Source of the DNA: Thermoplasmata archaeon
GTDB taxonomy: Archaea; Thermoplasmatota; Thermoplasmata; Thermoplasmatales; Thermoplasmataceae
Length of the DNA stretch: 11,585 nt
Assembly (NCBI GenBank): GCA_021797385.1
Contig: JAJZZW010000049.1
Location: forward strand, 1 to 11,585
Direction of reading: 5' to 3'
Under the pieces are notes generated by a model, which was not told where the DNA came from, did no database searches, and was given only the letters and a program-made list of their open reading frames with translations. Shown one piece after another: positions 5,872-11,585 of this stretch (its first letter is position 1; the number at the start of each line of letters is the position of its first letter). The translations under genes and the position numbers were made by a program.

Positions 5872-6771
5872 ATGTTAGAAATAAGAGGTTCTGTGACCAA
5901 AAAATATGATGCCGGGAATGATGATATAAAAACTATGATAGGGTTGATGAGAAGGTTTGTATCCGAAACCTACGGGAGTTCAATATCCATAGATCTTGAC
6001 TCGGTAGAAACTATAGATAAATTACACTCATATGTAGATGCTTATTATTTGGAATTGCTTGACAACTATCTGGTTATAGGAAAATACAGACACATATTTT
6101 TTATTTCCGCAGAGCAGGTTGAGGGAACTGCAACATTCACGGGACCGGATAGAAATACAGCGATGAAAATGTTGGAAGAGGTAAAATCCCGCGAAATAAA
6201 AAATGGAGAACTAGAAATGATGGGGGCCATACCGAAGGAGCTTTCCAGAATACATGAAATTATAATTTCCATGACGCCTGTAATGGAGATACTCCGGGAA
6301 CTCCTTGACAGGGGCAAAATAACCCTCGTTTCTACCGGCGCAGATGACAAAAAGCGGCTTAAATATTTTAATGAAATAAGCCAGCTAAACATTTTCAAAT
6401 ACGAATACAAGTACGGTGCATGTGTAATAGAGCAGGGCCCGGAATTTAACTCTATTGCGCCTGGGAATATAGAAAATTTATTTTCTTATATCATTCAGGA
6501 AAAAACAGGTTATATCTCCGGAATATCATCTGTGAAGCCATATTTGAGAACGGCATATTCTTATTATTCCATATGTTTGCTTTCCGGATCTCTACTGGAA
6601 ATAAAAATGGAAACACTGCGCAGTGAGTACGGGAGACTATATGGTAAGGAGCCTGATATTTTAAAATTTAAAAATTATATAGAATCGCTCTGCACTGTTA
6701 ATATCTTTCAGTATAAAAACGATAAAATAATAGGTATTGAAAAAATTTTTAAAAGATTTATCAAAAAATAA
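5872..6771 (+). CDS. Unrecognised protein, 299 aa, with two winged-helix-like segments
   Basis: I do not recognise this family. It is the second gene of a probable two-gene operon, 10 nt after the 214-aa gene. There is no signal peptide or clear membrane span; the hydrophobic stretch around 228-243 (Y-S-Y-Y-S-I-C-L-L-S-G-S-L-L) looks more like a buried helix. The N-terminal 115 residues are alpha/beta in pattern, with a strand pair near 66-80. Residues 136-192 and about 240-295 each show helices followed by a similar strand unit: L-N-I-F-K-Y at 172-177 and V-N-I-F-Q-Y at 276-281, each preceded by a K-rich helix and followed by two short strands. This resembles a duplicated winged-helix or ESCRT/PCI-like wing, so a nucleic-acid or protein-docking role is possible. 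It ends K-R-F-I-K-K, 3 nt from the convergent MFS gene. Real gene: likely; function: unknown. Confidence 0.8.
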   Translation: MLEIRGSVTKKYDAGNDDIKTMIGLMRRFVSETYGSSISIDLDSVETIDKLHSYVDAYYLELLDNYLVIGKYRHIFFISAEQVEGTATFTGPDRNTAMKMLEEVKSREIKNGELEMMGAIPKELSRIHEIIISMTPVMEILRELLDRGKITLVSTGADDKKRLKYFNEISQLNIFKYEYKYGACVIEQGPEFNSIAPGNIENLFSYIIQEKTGYISGISSVKPYLRTAYSYYSICLLSGSLLEIKMETLRSEYGRLYGKEPDILKFKNYIESLCTVNIFQYKNDKIIGIEKIFKRFIKK

Positions 6772-6773
6772 AA
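6763..6773 (-). terminator. T-rich tract after the MFS gene
   Basis: The minus strand reads TTTTATTTTTT immediately after the MFS stop codon at 6775-6777. Oligo-T tracts are the usual archaeal terminator signal. The tract lies inside the 3' end of the convergent gene, so it is also coding on the other strand. Confidence 0.4.
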
Positions 6774-6774
6774 T

Positions 6775-8238
6775 TTATTGTGCAGTCTGTGTATATTCTT
6801 TTTCTCTGGATATTTCTTCCATTGCTTTCCCCTTTGTTTCAGGAAGGCACAGCACAGTTATTATAATGCCTACTATGGAGAAAGCAATAAGTACGCTCAT
6901 TAGTACAGACAGCCCACTCACTATTATGAATGCATCCACAAATGTACCTATAAATGCGCCTAATTTTCCTCCAGCAGCTGACATACCCGTTCCAAGTCCC
7001 CTGGTTGTTACAGGGAATACCTCTGAAGGATATACGAATGTTGTTACATTTGGTCCGAACATCATGAAGAAGTAACTTATTCCGTATACTACCAGAAACT
7101 CAGACACATATCCCGGAGTATCCAGAACAGGGAATGCTGCGAGAATCATGTAAGACACAGCCAGCATTGTGAACCCTATTATCTGTATAGGCTTTCTTCC
7201 GATTTTATCAAGTGTGAATGTTGCAAGCCAGTATCCAGGAAGTGCCGCTACCGTGAATATTAAAGCTGCATACTCTGTTGATTTTATCAGTCCTACCAGG
7301 CCGGTCTGGGTTATGATTGTGGCAAATATGTCATGGCTCATGATCGAGTTACCATAAAATGCCCAGTCCATTAAAAACCAAGAACCCGCAGTGCCTATCA
7401 GGGTTATCAGAAATTTCCTATCGGTAAAAAGGGTATACCACGGTGCATTTACCTTCTCTTTCTTCTTATCCATCTTGACATCAATGCCTGTGTAAGATTT
7501 CAGATTTGCAGCAGCTTCATCAGCACGACCCTTTGCCACGGTATATCGCGGTGGCTCAGGCATTTTTCTTCTGTAATAAATTACAATCGCAGCCGGTATG
7601 GCTCCAACGGCTAGAAGTATCTTCCAGGCATCTGCAAGAGGTATAATTTTTGTGTTTAGCAGAAATGCCAGTGCAAGCAGCGATGATACTACCAGACCTA
7701 TGCTCTGCATGGAAAGTATGCTTCCTACATATTTACCTCTTGATTTTATATTTGAATACTCACTCATTATAACAGAAGACGTTGCATAATCTCCGCCAAT
7801 TCCGATTCCAAGCAATAATCTCCAGAATATAAGTGCATCTACGCTTTTGAACGATAAGAAAGCACTTCCCAATGCGCCTATAACAAGCAATACCAGTTCA
7901 AGTCCGTAAACTGCCTTTCTTCCAAGGTAATCAAGCAATCTTCCAAAGGTAAGCGCCCCGATAACAGCAGCTATTAATGATATTGATGATATCAATGCCG
8001 CATCTGTTGTGGTAATAACCCATCCAACCATTGGTAGTATTGCAACCACAGTTCCAATAATAAATAAATCGTAGGCATCTGTAAAAAATCCCATGCCTGC
8101 TGTCAGAAAAGTCTTGAAATGGAACTTTCCTGAAGCAGCATTATCCAGTGCTTGATTTATTGTATCTATATTTCCACTCTCTTTGTTATCCATATTTTCC
8201 AAATAAGTATCTATCCTATATGAATAAATATTATCCAT
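6775..8238 (-). CDS. MFS permease of the phosphate:H+ symporter type
   Basis: Twelve-helix MFS transporter of 487 aa, best matched to the phosphate:H+ symporter family (Pho84/PiPT type). The family signature G-M-G-F-F-T-D-A-Y-D-L-F is at 48-59, and G-I-G-I-G-G-D-Y is at 144-151. Residues that bind phosphate or carry protons in the fungal PiPT structure have counterparts: the TM1 Asp (D54/D57), Y151, Q178, W287/D291/Y295 in W-F-L-M-D-W-A-F-Y, and K425 in G-G-K-L-G. MFS loop motifs D-Y-L-G-R-K (103-108) and D-K-I-G-R-K (344-349) are present. The sequence therefore predicts proton-coupled Pi uptake, although related archaeal members may carry other anions. About 40 residues precede TM1; M16 is an alternative start. 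The gene starts 34 nt after the DMT gene but has an AT-rich promoter-like tract, and an inverted repeat covers its start codon. A PhoU gene lies further right in the window. Confidence 0.87.
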   Translation of the reverse strand: MDNIYSYRIDTYLENMDNKESGNIDTINQALDNAASGKFHFKTFLTAGMGFFTDAYDLFIIGTVVAILPMVGWVITTTDAALISSISLIAAVIGALTFGRLLDYLGRKAVYGLELVLLVIGALGSAFLSFKSVDALIFWRLLLGIGIGGDYATSSVIMSEYSNIKSRGKYVGSILSMQSIGLVVSSLLALAFLLNTKIIPLADAWKILLAVGAIPAAIVIYYRRKMPEPPRYTVAKGRADEAAANLKSYTGIDVKMDKKKEKVNAPWYTLFTDRKFLITLIGTAGSWFLMDWAFYGNSIMSHDIFATIITQTGLVGLIKSTEYAALIFTVAALPGYWLATFTLDKIGRKPIQIIGFTMLAVSYMILAAFPVLDTPGYVSEFLVVYGISYFFMMFGPNVTTFVYPSEVFPVTTRGLGTGMSAAGGKLGAFIGTFVDAFIIVSGLSVLMSVLIAFSIVGIIITVLCLPETKGKAMEEISREKEYTQTAQ

Positions 8239-8256
8239 ATAAATTATATATGGATA
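8232..8256. promoter_or_regulatory. Perfect 10-bp inverted repeat over the MFS start codon
   Basis: Arms TATCCATATA (8232-8241) and TATATGGATA (8247-8256) are exact reverse complements separated by AATTA. The left arm contains the CAT that is the MFS ATG on the minus strand (8236-8238), so the repeat spans about -18 to +7 around a likely leaderless transcription start. The CC/GG core makes it less trivial than a pure AT palindrome. It suits a repressor operator; an RNA hairpin hiding the start is an alternative. Confidence 0.5.
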
Positions 8257-8260
8257 TATA

Positions 8261-8271
8261 GGAAATATATT
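8261..8271 (-). promoter_or_regulatory. TATA-like tract of the MFS gene
   Basis: The minus strand reads AATATATTTCC, roughly 28 nt before the ATG at 8238 and directly after the DMT stop codon. The whole 8239-8280 stretch is AT-rich, so the exact box cannot be fixed. Confidence 0.35.
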
Positions 8272-8272
8272 A

Positions 8273-9154
8273 TTATATATTAAATGAATTTTTTGTTTCT
8301 ATGTATTTGTGAACAGTCTCCATTAACATTGCCAGAACTATTATCATTCCCCCGAGAATTATATATATTGTAGGTATTTCCCTGAGAATGAGTATCGAAG
8401 CAATTACAGCAAAAACAGGTTCACCCACATAAACTACACCTGCAGCTGTAGGTTCTATATACATTAAAGCCCTTGTATTTATCAGTATTGCAAAGAAACT
8501 CGCAAAAAGTGCAGTAAAAACTATTGTAAAAATAACTACAGGTTTAGACAGTCCCGAGGGTTCCCAGCTAAATGGAAGAAATATTGTGGAAAGCAAACCG
8601 ACCATTAGAAGCTGATAAAAGGTAAAAACCATACTGTCCAGAAATTTTGTGTATTTGAATACGTATGCCGTTTGAATAGCGTAGAAAATAGCACAAATAA
8701 ACGTTAAAAGATCACCGAAAGCATCTACCGAACTAAATTTCAGGGAAGACATTAAAATAAGGCCGATGAAACCAACTGAAACTGCTATCACATCTATCTT
8801 ATTGAGTTTTATTTTAAGATAGAGTAGAGAAATTATGGGAAGCAGTACAACATACATTCCGGTAATAAGCCCTGACTGCGATGATGTTGTATATTCTAAA
8901 CCCACTGTCTGGGCATAATATGCAATGAATAAAATCACACCACCTATTATGCCAAGAACCAGATTCTTTTTTTCCATGAGCATTTTATTTTTTAAGATGA
9001 TGGGAAGCATGAACGCAGCCGAAAGAAGAAATCTGAATGAAAGCAGCATTGTTGGAGTTATGTAATACAGTGATAATTTCATAATAGGAAATGTTGCACC
9101 CCATATGATCACAACAGAGATCAATAGCATAAAATAAAAGATTTTTCCCTTCAT
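8273..9154 (-). CDS. EamA/DMT-superfamily permease
   Basis: Inner-membrane transporter of 293 aa with ten predicted helices made of two EamA repeats, the standard size for the drug/metabolite transporter superfamily. The first repeat opens with I-I-W-G-A-T-F-P-I-M-K (16-26) and the Arg of L-S-F-R-F (38-42). The second runs from about 146 and contains the family signature G-E-P-V-F-A (244-249), then I-L-R-E-I-P. Members export or import amino acids, nucleotides, sugars or other small metabolites, and the sequence does not tell which. It lies between the geranylgeranyl-reductase-like gene (80 nt upstream) and the MFS gene (34 nt downstream), all on one strand. A loose operon is possible, but each has an AT-rich promoter-like tract. 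The ATG at 9154 has no Shine-Dalgarno motif. Confidence 0.88.
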   Translation of the reverse strand: MKGKIFYFMLLISVVIIWGATFPIMKLSLYYITPTMLLSFRFLLSAAFMLPIILKNKMLMEKKNLVLGIIGGVILFIAYYAQTVGLEYTTSSQSGLITGMYVVLLPIISLLYLKIKLNKIDVIAVSVGFIGLILMSSLKFSSVDAFGDLLTFICAIFYAIQTAYVFKYTKFLDSMVFTFYQLLMVGLLSTIFLPFSWEPSGLSKPVVIFTIVFTALFASFFAILINTRALMYIEPTAAGVVYVGEPVFAVIASILILREIPTIYIILGGMIIVLAMLMETVHKYIETKNSFNI

Positions 9155-9195
9155 TCAAAGTTCAGTATTTCATTACTAATTAAGTTAATCCTGAG

Positions 9196-9206
9196 TTATA
9201 TATAAA
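9196..9206 (-). promoter_or_regulatory. Candidate TATA box of the DMT gene
   Basis: The minus strand reads TTTATATATAA, centred about 47 nt before the ATG at 9154, which would give a leader of about 20 nt. A weaker CTTAATTAG at 9176-9184 is centred about 26 nt upstream and would give a leaderless message. Confidence 0.35.
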
Positions 9207-9234
9207 TGGATTATACCAGTTTACATTAATATTT

Positions 9235-10377
9235 TTAACCGCCGAAAAGGAAATATTTTATCAGTCTGGGTTTTCTCATTAGAATTGAGAATACAACCCT
9301 TGCTGGATAATCTATATCACCCAGGGAATTTATTCTCCTTATTATATCCTCTGTATCTATTGTACTGTAAATTTTATTCAGCAATTCATCATTGGTGCTT
9401 ATTCTTGCAAAGTATTTCTGGATAATAGAATCAATATAGAGTTCTCTCCCTATCTCGTGTTTCCACAGTTTCTGGTATTCCATAAGTGATTTTTCTGAAA
9501 AATCCTCTCTTTCTAAGGCATGGTTAATTGCAGTATAGCCATTCTTGGCAGATATTATTCCGGTGTATATCCCACCTCCTGATAGGGGTTTCACAATTCC
9601 TGCAGCATCTCCCAGCAGTATAGATCTGTTAGTATATGTTTTTTTCAGGTAGTTTATGGGTATGGGACCTGCATTGATTCCCAGTACCTGTGATCTTTCA
9701 AATTTACTGTTTATATTTTTGAAATATTTTATTGCAGTTACGTGATCAACTCCTACGCCTATTCTCGTTATTTCCCCAGATGGTACTGCCCATCCAAAAA
9801 AACCCTTGCTGTTTTCAGATCCTATAAAAACATTAACATCATCTTGGTCCTCCAGACGGAATGAAGAATCCACCTGGTATGTGGATATGAGTTTTTTAGG
9901 CCTTTCATAATCAAGTGCGTATCTTATTCTGCTGTTTGCACCATCTGCACCTACAACTATATTTGCCTTTTCATATTTTATTTCACCGTTTTCACGGTAT
10001 TTTACCTCGGTGTAATCTTCGTTTACCTTGGTGTCAAGAACCCTCGCATTTATCCTGGTATCGGTTCCGGCACCGATAGCCATGGCAGATACATCTTTAT
10101 CGAAATCATCTCTGTACATTACTATGGTTTTCTCTCCCTTGGATATATGTATACTTTTTCCATTGGGGAAAAATACATTGGCGCCGTGAACTTCATTGAT
10201 CTTTGATTTTGATTTTACGTATTGAAATACTCTTTCTGATACAAGACCGGTGCATTCCACCGGCTTCCCTATTTCCCTATGTTCCTCTAACTGAAGTACA
10301 CTGTATCCATTTTTAGATAGTAAATAGGCGAGATAGGACCCAGAAGGCCCAGCCCCTGAAATAATTACATCGTACAC
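9235..10377 (-). CDS. Geranylgeranyl-reductase-family FAD oxidoreductase
   Basis: Flavoprotein of 380 aa in the group that saturates geranylgeranyl chains of archaeal ether lipids. The N-terminal Rossmann motif is G-A-G-P-S-G (8-13), with an acidic end to the second strand (E31) for the FAD ribose. K-P-V-E-C-T-G-L-V-S (38-47) carries the conserved Cys (C42) near the flavin. V-G-A-D-G-A-N-S (142-149) is the second dinucleotide motif, F-F-G-W-A-V-P (193-199) matches the family F/Y-G-W block, and G-D-A-A-G-I-V-K-P (256-264) followed by G-G-G-I-Y-T-G is the FAD-pyrophosphate and active-site loop. The C-x-G-L-V-S form differs from the C-G-E-G form I recall for the characterised Thermoplasma acidophilum enzyme, so this may be a paralogue acting on another isoprenoid, such as a quinone side chain. 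The start is GTG, with a TATA box 25 nt upstream; no in-frame ATG lies nearby. Confidence 0.87.
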   Translation of the reverse strand: MYDVIISGAGPSGSYLAYLLSKNGYSVLQLEEHREIGKPVECTGLVSERVFQYVKSKSKINEVHGANVFFPNGKSIHISKGEKTIVMYRDDFDKDVSAMAIGAGTDTRINARVLDTKVNEDYTEVKYRENGEIKYEKANIVVGADGANSRIRYALDYERPKKLISTYQVDSSFRLEDQDDVNVFIGSENSKGFFGWAVPSGEITRIGVGVDHVTAIKYFKNINSKFERSQVLGINAGPIPINYLKKTYTNRSILLGDAAGIVKPLSGGGIYTGIISAKNGYTAINHALEREDFSEKSLMEYQKLWKHEIGRELYIDSIIQKYFARISTNDELLNKIYSTIDTEDIIRRINSLGDIDYPARVVFSILMRKPRLIKYFLFGG

Positions 10378-10395
10378 TCTTATTGATATTAATTT

Positions 10396-10406
10396 AATAT
10401 TTATAA
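10396..10406 (-). promoter_or_regulatory. TATA box of the geranylgeranyl-reductase-like gene
   Basis: The minus strand reads TTATAAATATT preceded by purine-rich AAGG, a good TATA/BRE pair, centred about 25 nt before the GTG at 10377. It supports a leaderless GTG start. Confidence 0.55.
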
Positions 10407-10414
10407 CCTTACAA

Positions 10415-10429
10415 AACGGTTTTGCCGTT
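10415..10429. repeat. Inverted repeat AACGG-N5-CCGTT
   Basis: Perfect 5-bp arms flank TTTTG, just upstream of the TATA box of the minus-strand reductase-like gene and within the divergent promoter region. This position suits an activator site, but the arms are short. Confidence 0.3.
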
Positions 10430-10463
10430 ATTTACTATTCCAGTTATAATTGCACCAATGGAA

Positions 10464-10473
10464 TATTTTTATA
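10464..10473 (+). promoter_or_regulatory. TATA-like box of the 239-aa membrane protein gene
   Basis: TATTTTTATA is centred about 27 nt before the ATG at 10496. It forms a divergent promoter pair with the reductase-like gene, the two start codons being 118 nt apart. Confidence 0.5.
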
Positions 10474-10495
10474 GCATGATTAACTACAAATAATA

Positions 10496-11215
10496 ATGAA
10501 AATAAGAGAATTTTTGACAAGGTATAACAGGCTGTTTATACCGCTAATAGCCATACTCTATGCGCTTCTGGTATTTTCTTTGTCATTATATTACGTTTAT
10601 TTACCTCTATTGATGTTTATAATCCTGATATTTACAATACCGATTGTAATGTTCTTGCTTATGCATTTCCTGGGCATGTACAAATTCAAGCCAAGACTGT
10701 TCGGTGGCATAGTAATATTGTTAGTTGTTCTCATCATAGTAGGAGGAATGTATTCTACATATTTCTATGATTTAAATGGAAAGGAAAGCAAGGATATTAA
10801 CGGGACATCAATAAACGTTGATATTTCTCCATTCTCTGGTGTTGATAAGAATTATAATTTTACTATAATTACTGATTATAGAGGTTCTCTGAATAATTCT
10901 TACCTTTATATATATTCAGGAGGAACTTATTCACAGAACATCAGCTATAATCAGCTCAATCATACAGAAAAAAATGGTATAACCACAATGTACTACGATA
11001 CAAAACTGCCATCTGGGCTTTATGATACAAATTACTCAATCAGCGGCAATATTACAGTTACCATGGCAGGTCCGGTGAATGTTAACAGGGTAACATTCTA
11101 TGAATTCTATGTATTTGCACTAGCAGATAGATATATAGCTTCCATAGGGGTACTGTATGCAATAGGTATAACAGTAGCTTATTTTCTAAGTAAGAAAGGT
11201 ATTACCAGATCTTAA
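10496..11215 (+). CDS. Membrane protein with a sequon-rich extracytoplasmic domain, 239 aa
   Basis: I do not recognise this family. Three hydrophobic segments fill the N-terminal part (about 13-35, 36-60 and 69-90), a hydrophilic Ser/Thr/Asn/Tyr-rich domain spans about 91-203, and one more membrane helix (about 205-231) ends in the basic tail K-K-G-I-T-R-S. The basic N-terminus and tail place the central domain outside the cell. That domain holds seven N-x-S/T sequons (N102, N121, N133, N148, N155, N179, N185) and none occur elsewhere, which fits heavy N-glycosylation of an exposed domain in an acidophile. The repeated short strands (for example Y-N-F-T-I-I-T and Y-S-I-S-G-N-I-T-V-T) suggest a beta-sandwich. 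It may be a cell-envelope or sensor protein. The neighbouring PhoU gene 57 nt downstream has its own promoter, so a shared role is not implied. Confidence 0.82.
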   Translation: MKIREFLTRYNRLFIPLIAILYALLVFSLSLYYVYLPLLMFIILIFTIPIVMFLLMHFLGMYKFKPRLFGGIVILLVVLIIVGGMYSTYFYDLNGKESKDINGTSINVDISPFSGVDKNYNFTIITDYRGSLNNSYLYIYSGGTYSQNISYNQLNHTEKNGITTMYYDTKLPSGLYDTNYSISGNITVTMAGPVNVNRVTFYEFYVFALADRYIASIGVLYAIGITVAYFLSKKGITRS

Positions 11216-11240
11216 ATATATATTTTCAAATTTAATAGAT

Positions 11241-11251
11241 ATTTATATATA
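11241..11251 (+). promoter_or_regulatory. TATA box of the phoU-like gene
   Basis: ATTTATATATA is centred about 27 nt before the ATG at 11273, in a spacer that is almost entirely A and T. The message is probably leaderless. Confidence 0.5.
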
Positions 11252-11272
11252 GTTATTAATTATTATATATAC

Positions 11273-11585
11273 ATGCAATCGGTAAGAAAGTTACAGCTTA
11301 CGGGAGGATCAACTTATATAGTATCATTGCCATCAAAATGGGTAAAAAGCAATAATTTACAGCAGAGCAGCGAGGTAAAAATAGAGGAGTCAAGGAACAG
11401 ACTTATACTGTACGGAAGTGGAAATGTTAAAACAGACGTTGAAAAGCATTTGATTCTGAATTCCAAAATGGATTCAAAAAGCATCCAGAGAGCATTGATT
11501 TCCCTGTACATATCGGGATACGATACACTTGCCATAACAAGTTCCTTTTATATCAGCGATGAAACCAGGGAAGCAATAAAAAAAT
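11273..11585 (+). CDS. phoU: PhoU-family phosphate regulator with AbrB-like N-terminus (3' end outside window)
   Basis: Only the first 104 codons are in the window and the frame stays open to the edge. Residues 5-24 contain R-K-L-Q-L-T-G-G-S-T-Y and S-L-P-S-K-W-V, the hallmark of the SpoVT/AbrB-like DNA-binding domain at the front of archaeal PhoU proteins. It continues with a strand pair ending R-L-I-L-Y-G (about 45-50). Residues from about 55 start the helical PhoU domain, with the typical I-Q-R-A-L-I-S-L-Y-I-S-G-Y-D (about 72-85). Such proteins are thought to control phosphate transporters at the DNA or protein level; direct function of the archaeal fusion is less well defined. The phosphate symporter-type MFS gene lies about 3 kb to the left. 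The ATG follows a TATA box at leaderless spacing. Confidence 0.88.
   Translation, partial: MQSVRKLQLTGGSTYIVSLPSKWVKSNNLQQSSEVKIEESRNRLILYGSGNVKTDVEKHLILNSKMDSKSIQRALISLYISGYDTLAITSSFYISDETREAIKK

Noticed and set aside
6737..7075. Plus-strand open frame at the convergent junction
   Set aside because: It overlaps the end of the 299-aa gene and is antisense to the MFS gene; a shadow frame.
11314..11535. Minus-strand 73-codon frame near the right edge
   Set aside because: Antisense to the phoU gene, whose AbrB-like and PhoU motifs are unmistakable on the plus strand.
1..11585. tRNA, rRNA, CRISPR array or toxin-antitoxin pair
   Set aside because: I looked through the spacers for cloverleaf-like arms, regularly spaced direct repeats and small paired genes, and found none I could support.

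Overview
The window looks like chromosomal DNA of an archaeon of the order Thermoplasmatales (Thermoplasma, Ferroplasma, Acidiplasma or a relative). The evidence is an archaeosine-type tRNA-guanine transglycosylase, a geranylgeranyl-reductase-family flavoprotein (archaeal lipid chemistry), an archaeal PhoU with an N-terminal AbrB-like domain, AT-rich DNA with frequent ATA and AGA/AGG codons, and TATA-like elements 24-29 nt upstream of most start codons. That last spacing implies mostly leaderless mRNAs. The genus is an inference; no rRNA is present.

Layout. (1) 1-265: the 3' end of an IS630-type transposase cut by the window edge. (2) 366-1948: a divergent NRAMP-type metal transporter on the minus strand. 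In its 330-nt upstream region, a 57-codon minus-strand reading frame (1641-1814) lies behind a DtxR/MntR-like palindrome. This suggests a metal-controlled leader cistron, but it is unproven. (3) 1949-3826: full-length archaeosine TGT with catalytic residues intact, but all three zinc-ligand cysteines replaced. (4) 3827-4639: no intact gene; it holds a GNAT acetyltransferase pseudogene on the minus strand with stop codons, a frameshift and probably an internal deletion. (5) 4640-6771: a plus-strand set made of an MDP-1-like HAD phosphatase, then two unrecognised proteins of 214 and 299 aa that appear cotranscribed. The second carries the only clear Shine-Dalgarno-like signal seen. (6) 6775-10377: three minus-strand genes, in transcription order a geranylgeranyl-reductase-family protein, an EamA/DMT permease and a phosphate:H+ symporter-type MFS permease. 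A perfect 10-bp inverted repeat overlaps the MFS start codon. (7) 10496-11585: a membrane protein whose single extracytoplasmic domain has seven N-glycosylation sequons, then the start of a PhoU-family regulator that runs off the window.

Functionally this is mostly housekeeping and transport: divalent metal uptake, phosphate uptake with a PhoU-type regulator about 3 kb away, tRNA modification and isoprenoid reduction. There is no clear multi-gene accessory system. The points most worth a second look are the metal-box/small-ORF arrangement upstream of NRAMP, the zinc-less TGT, the unrecognised HAD-linked gene pair, and the operator-like palindrome on the phosphate transporter start.
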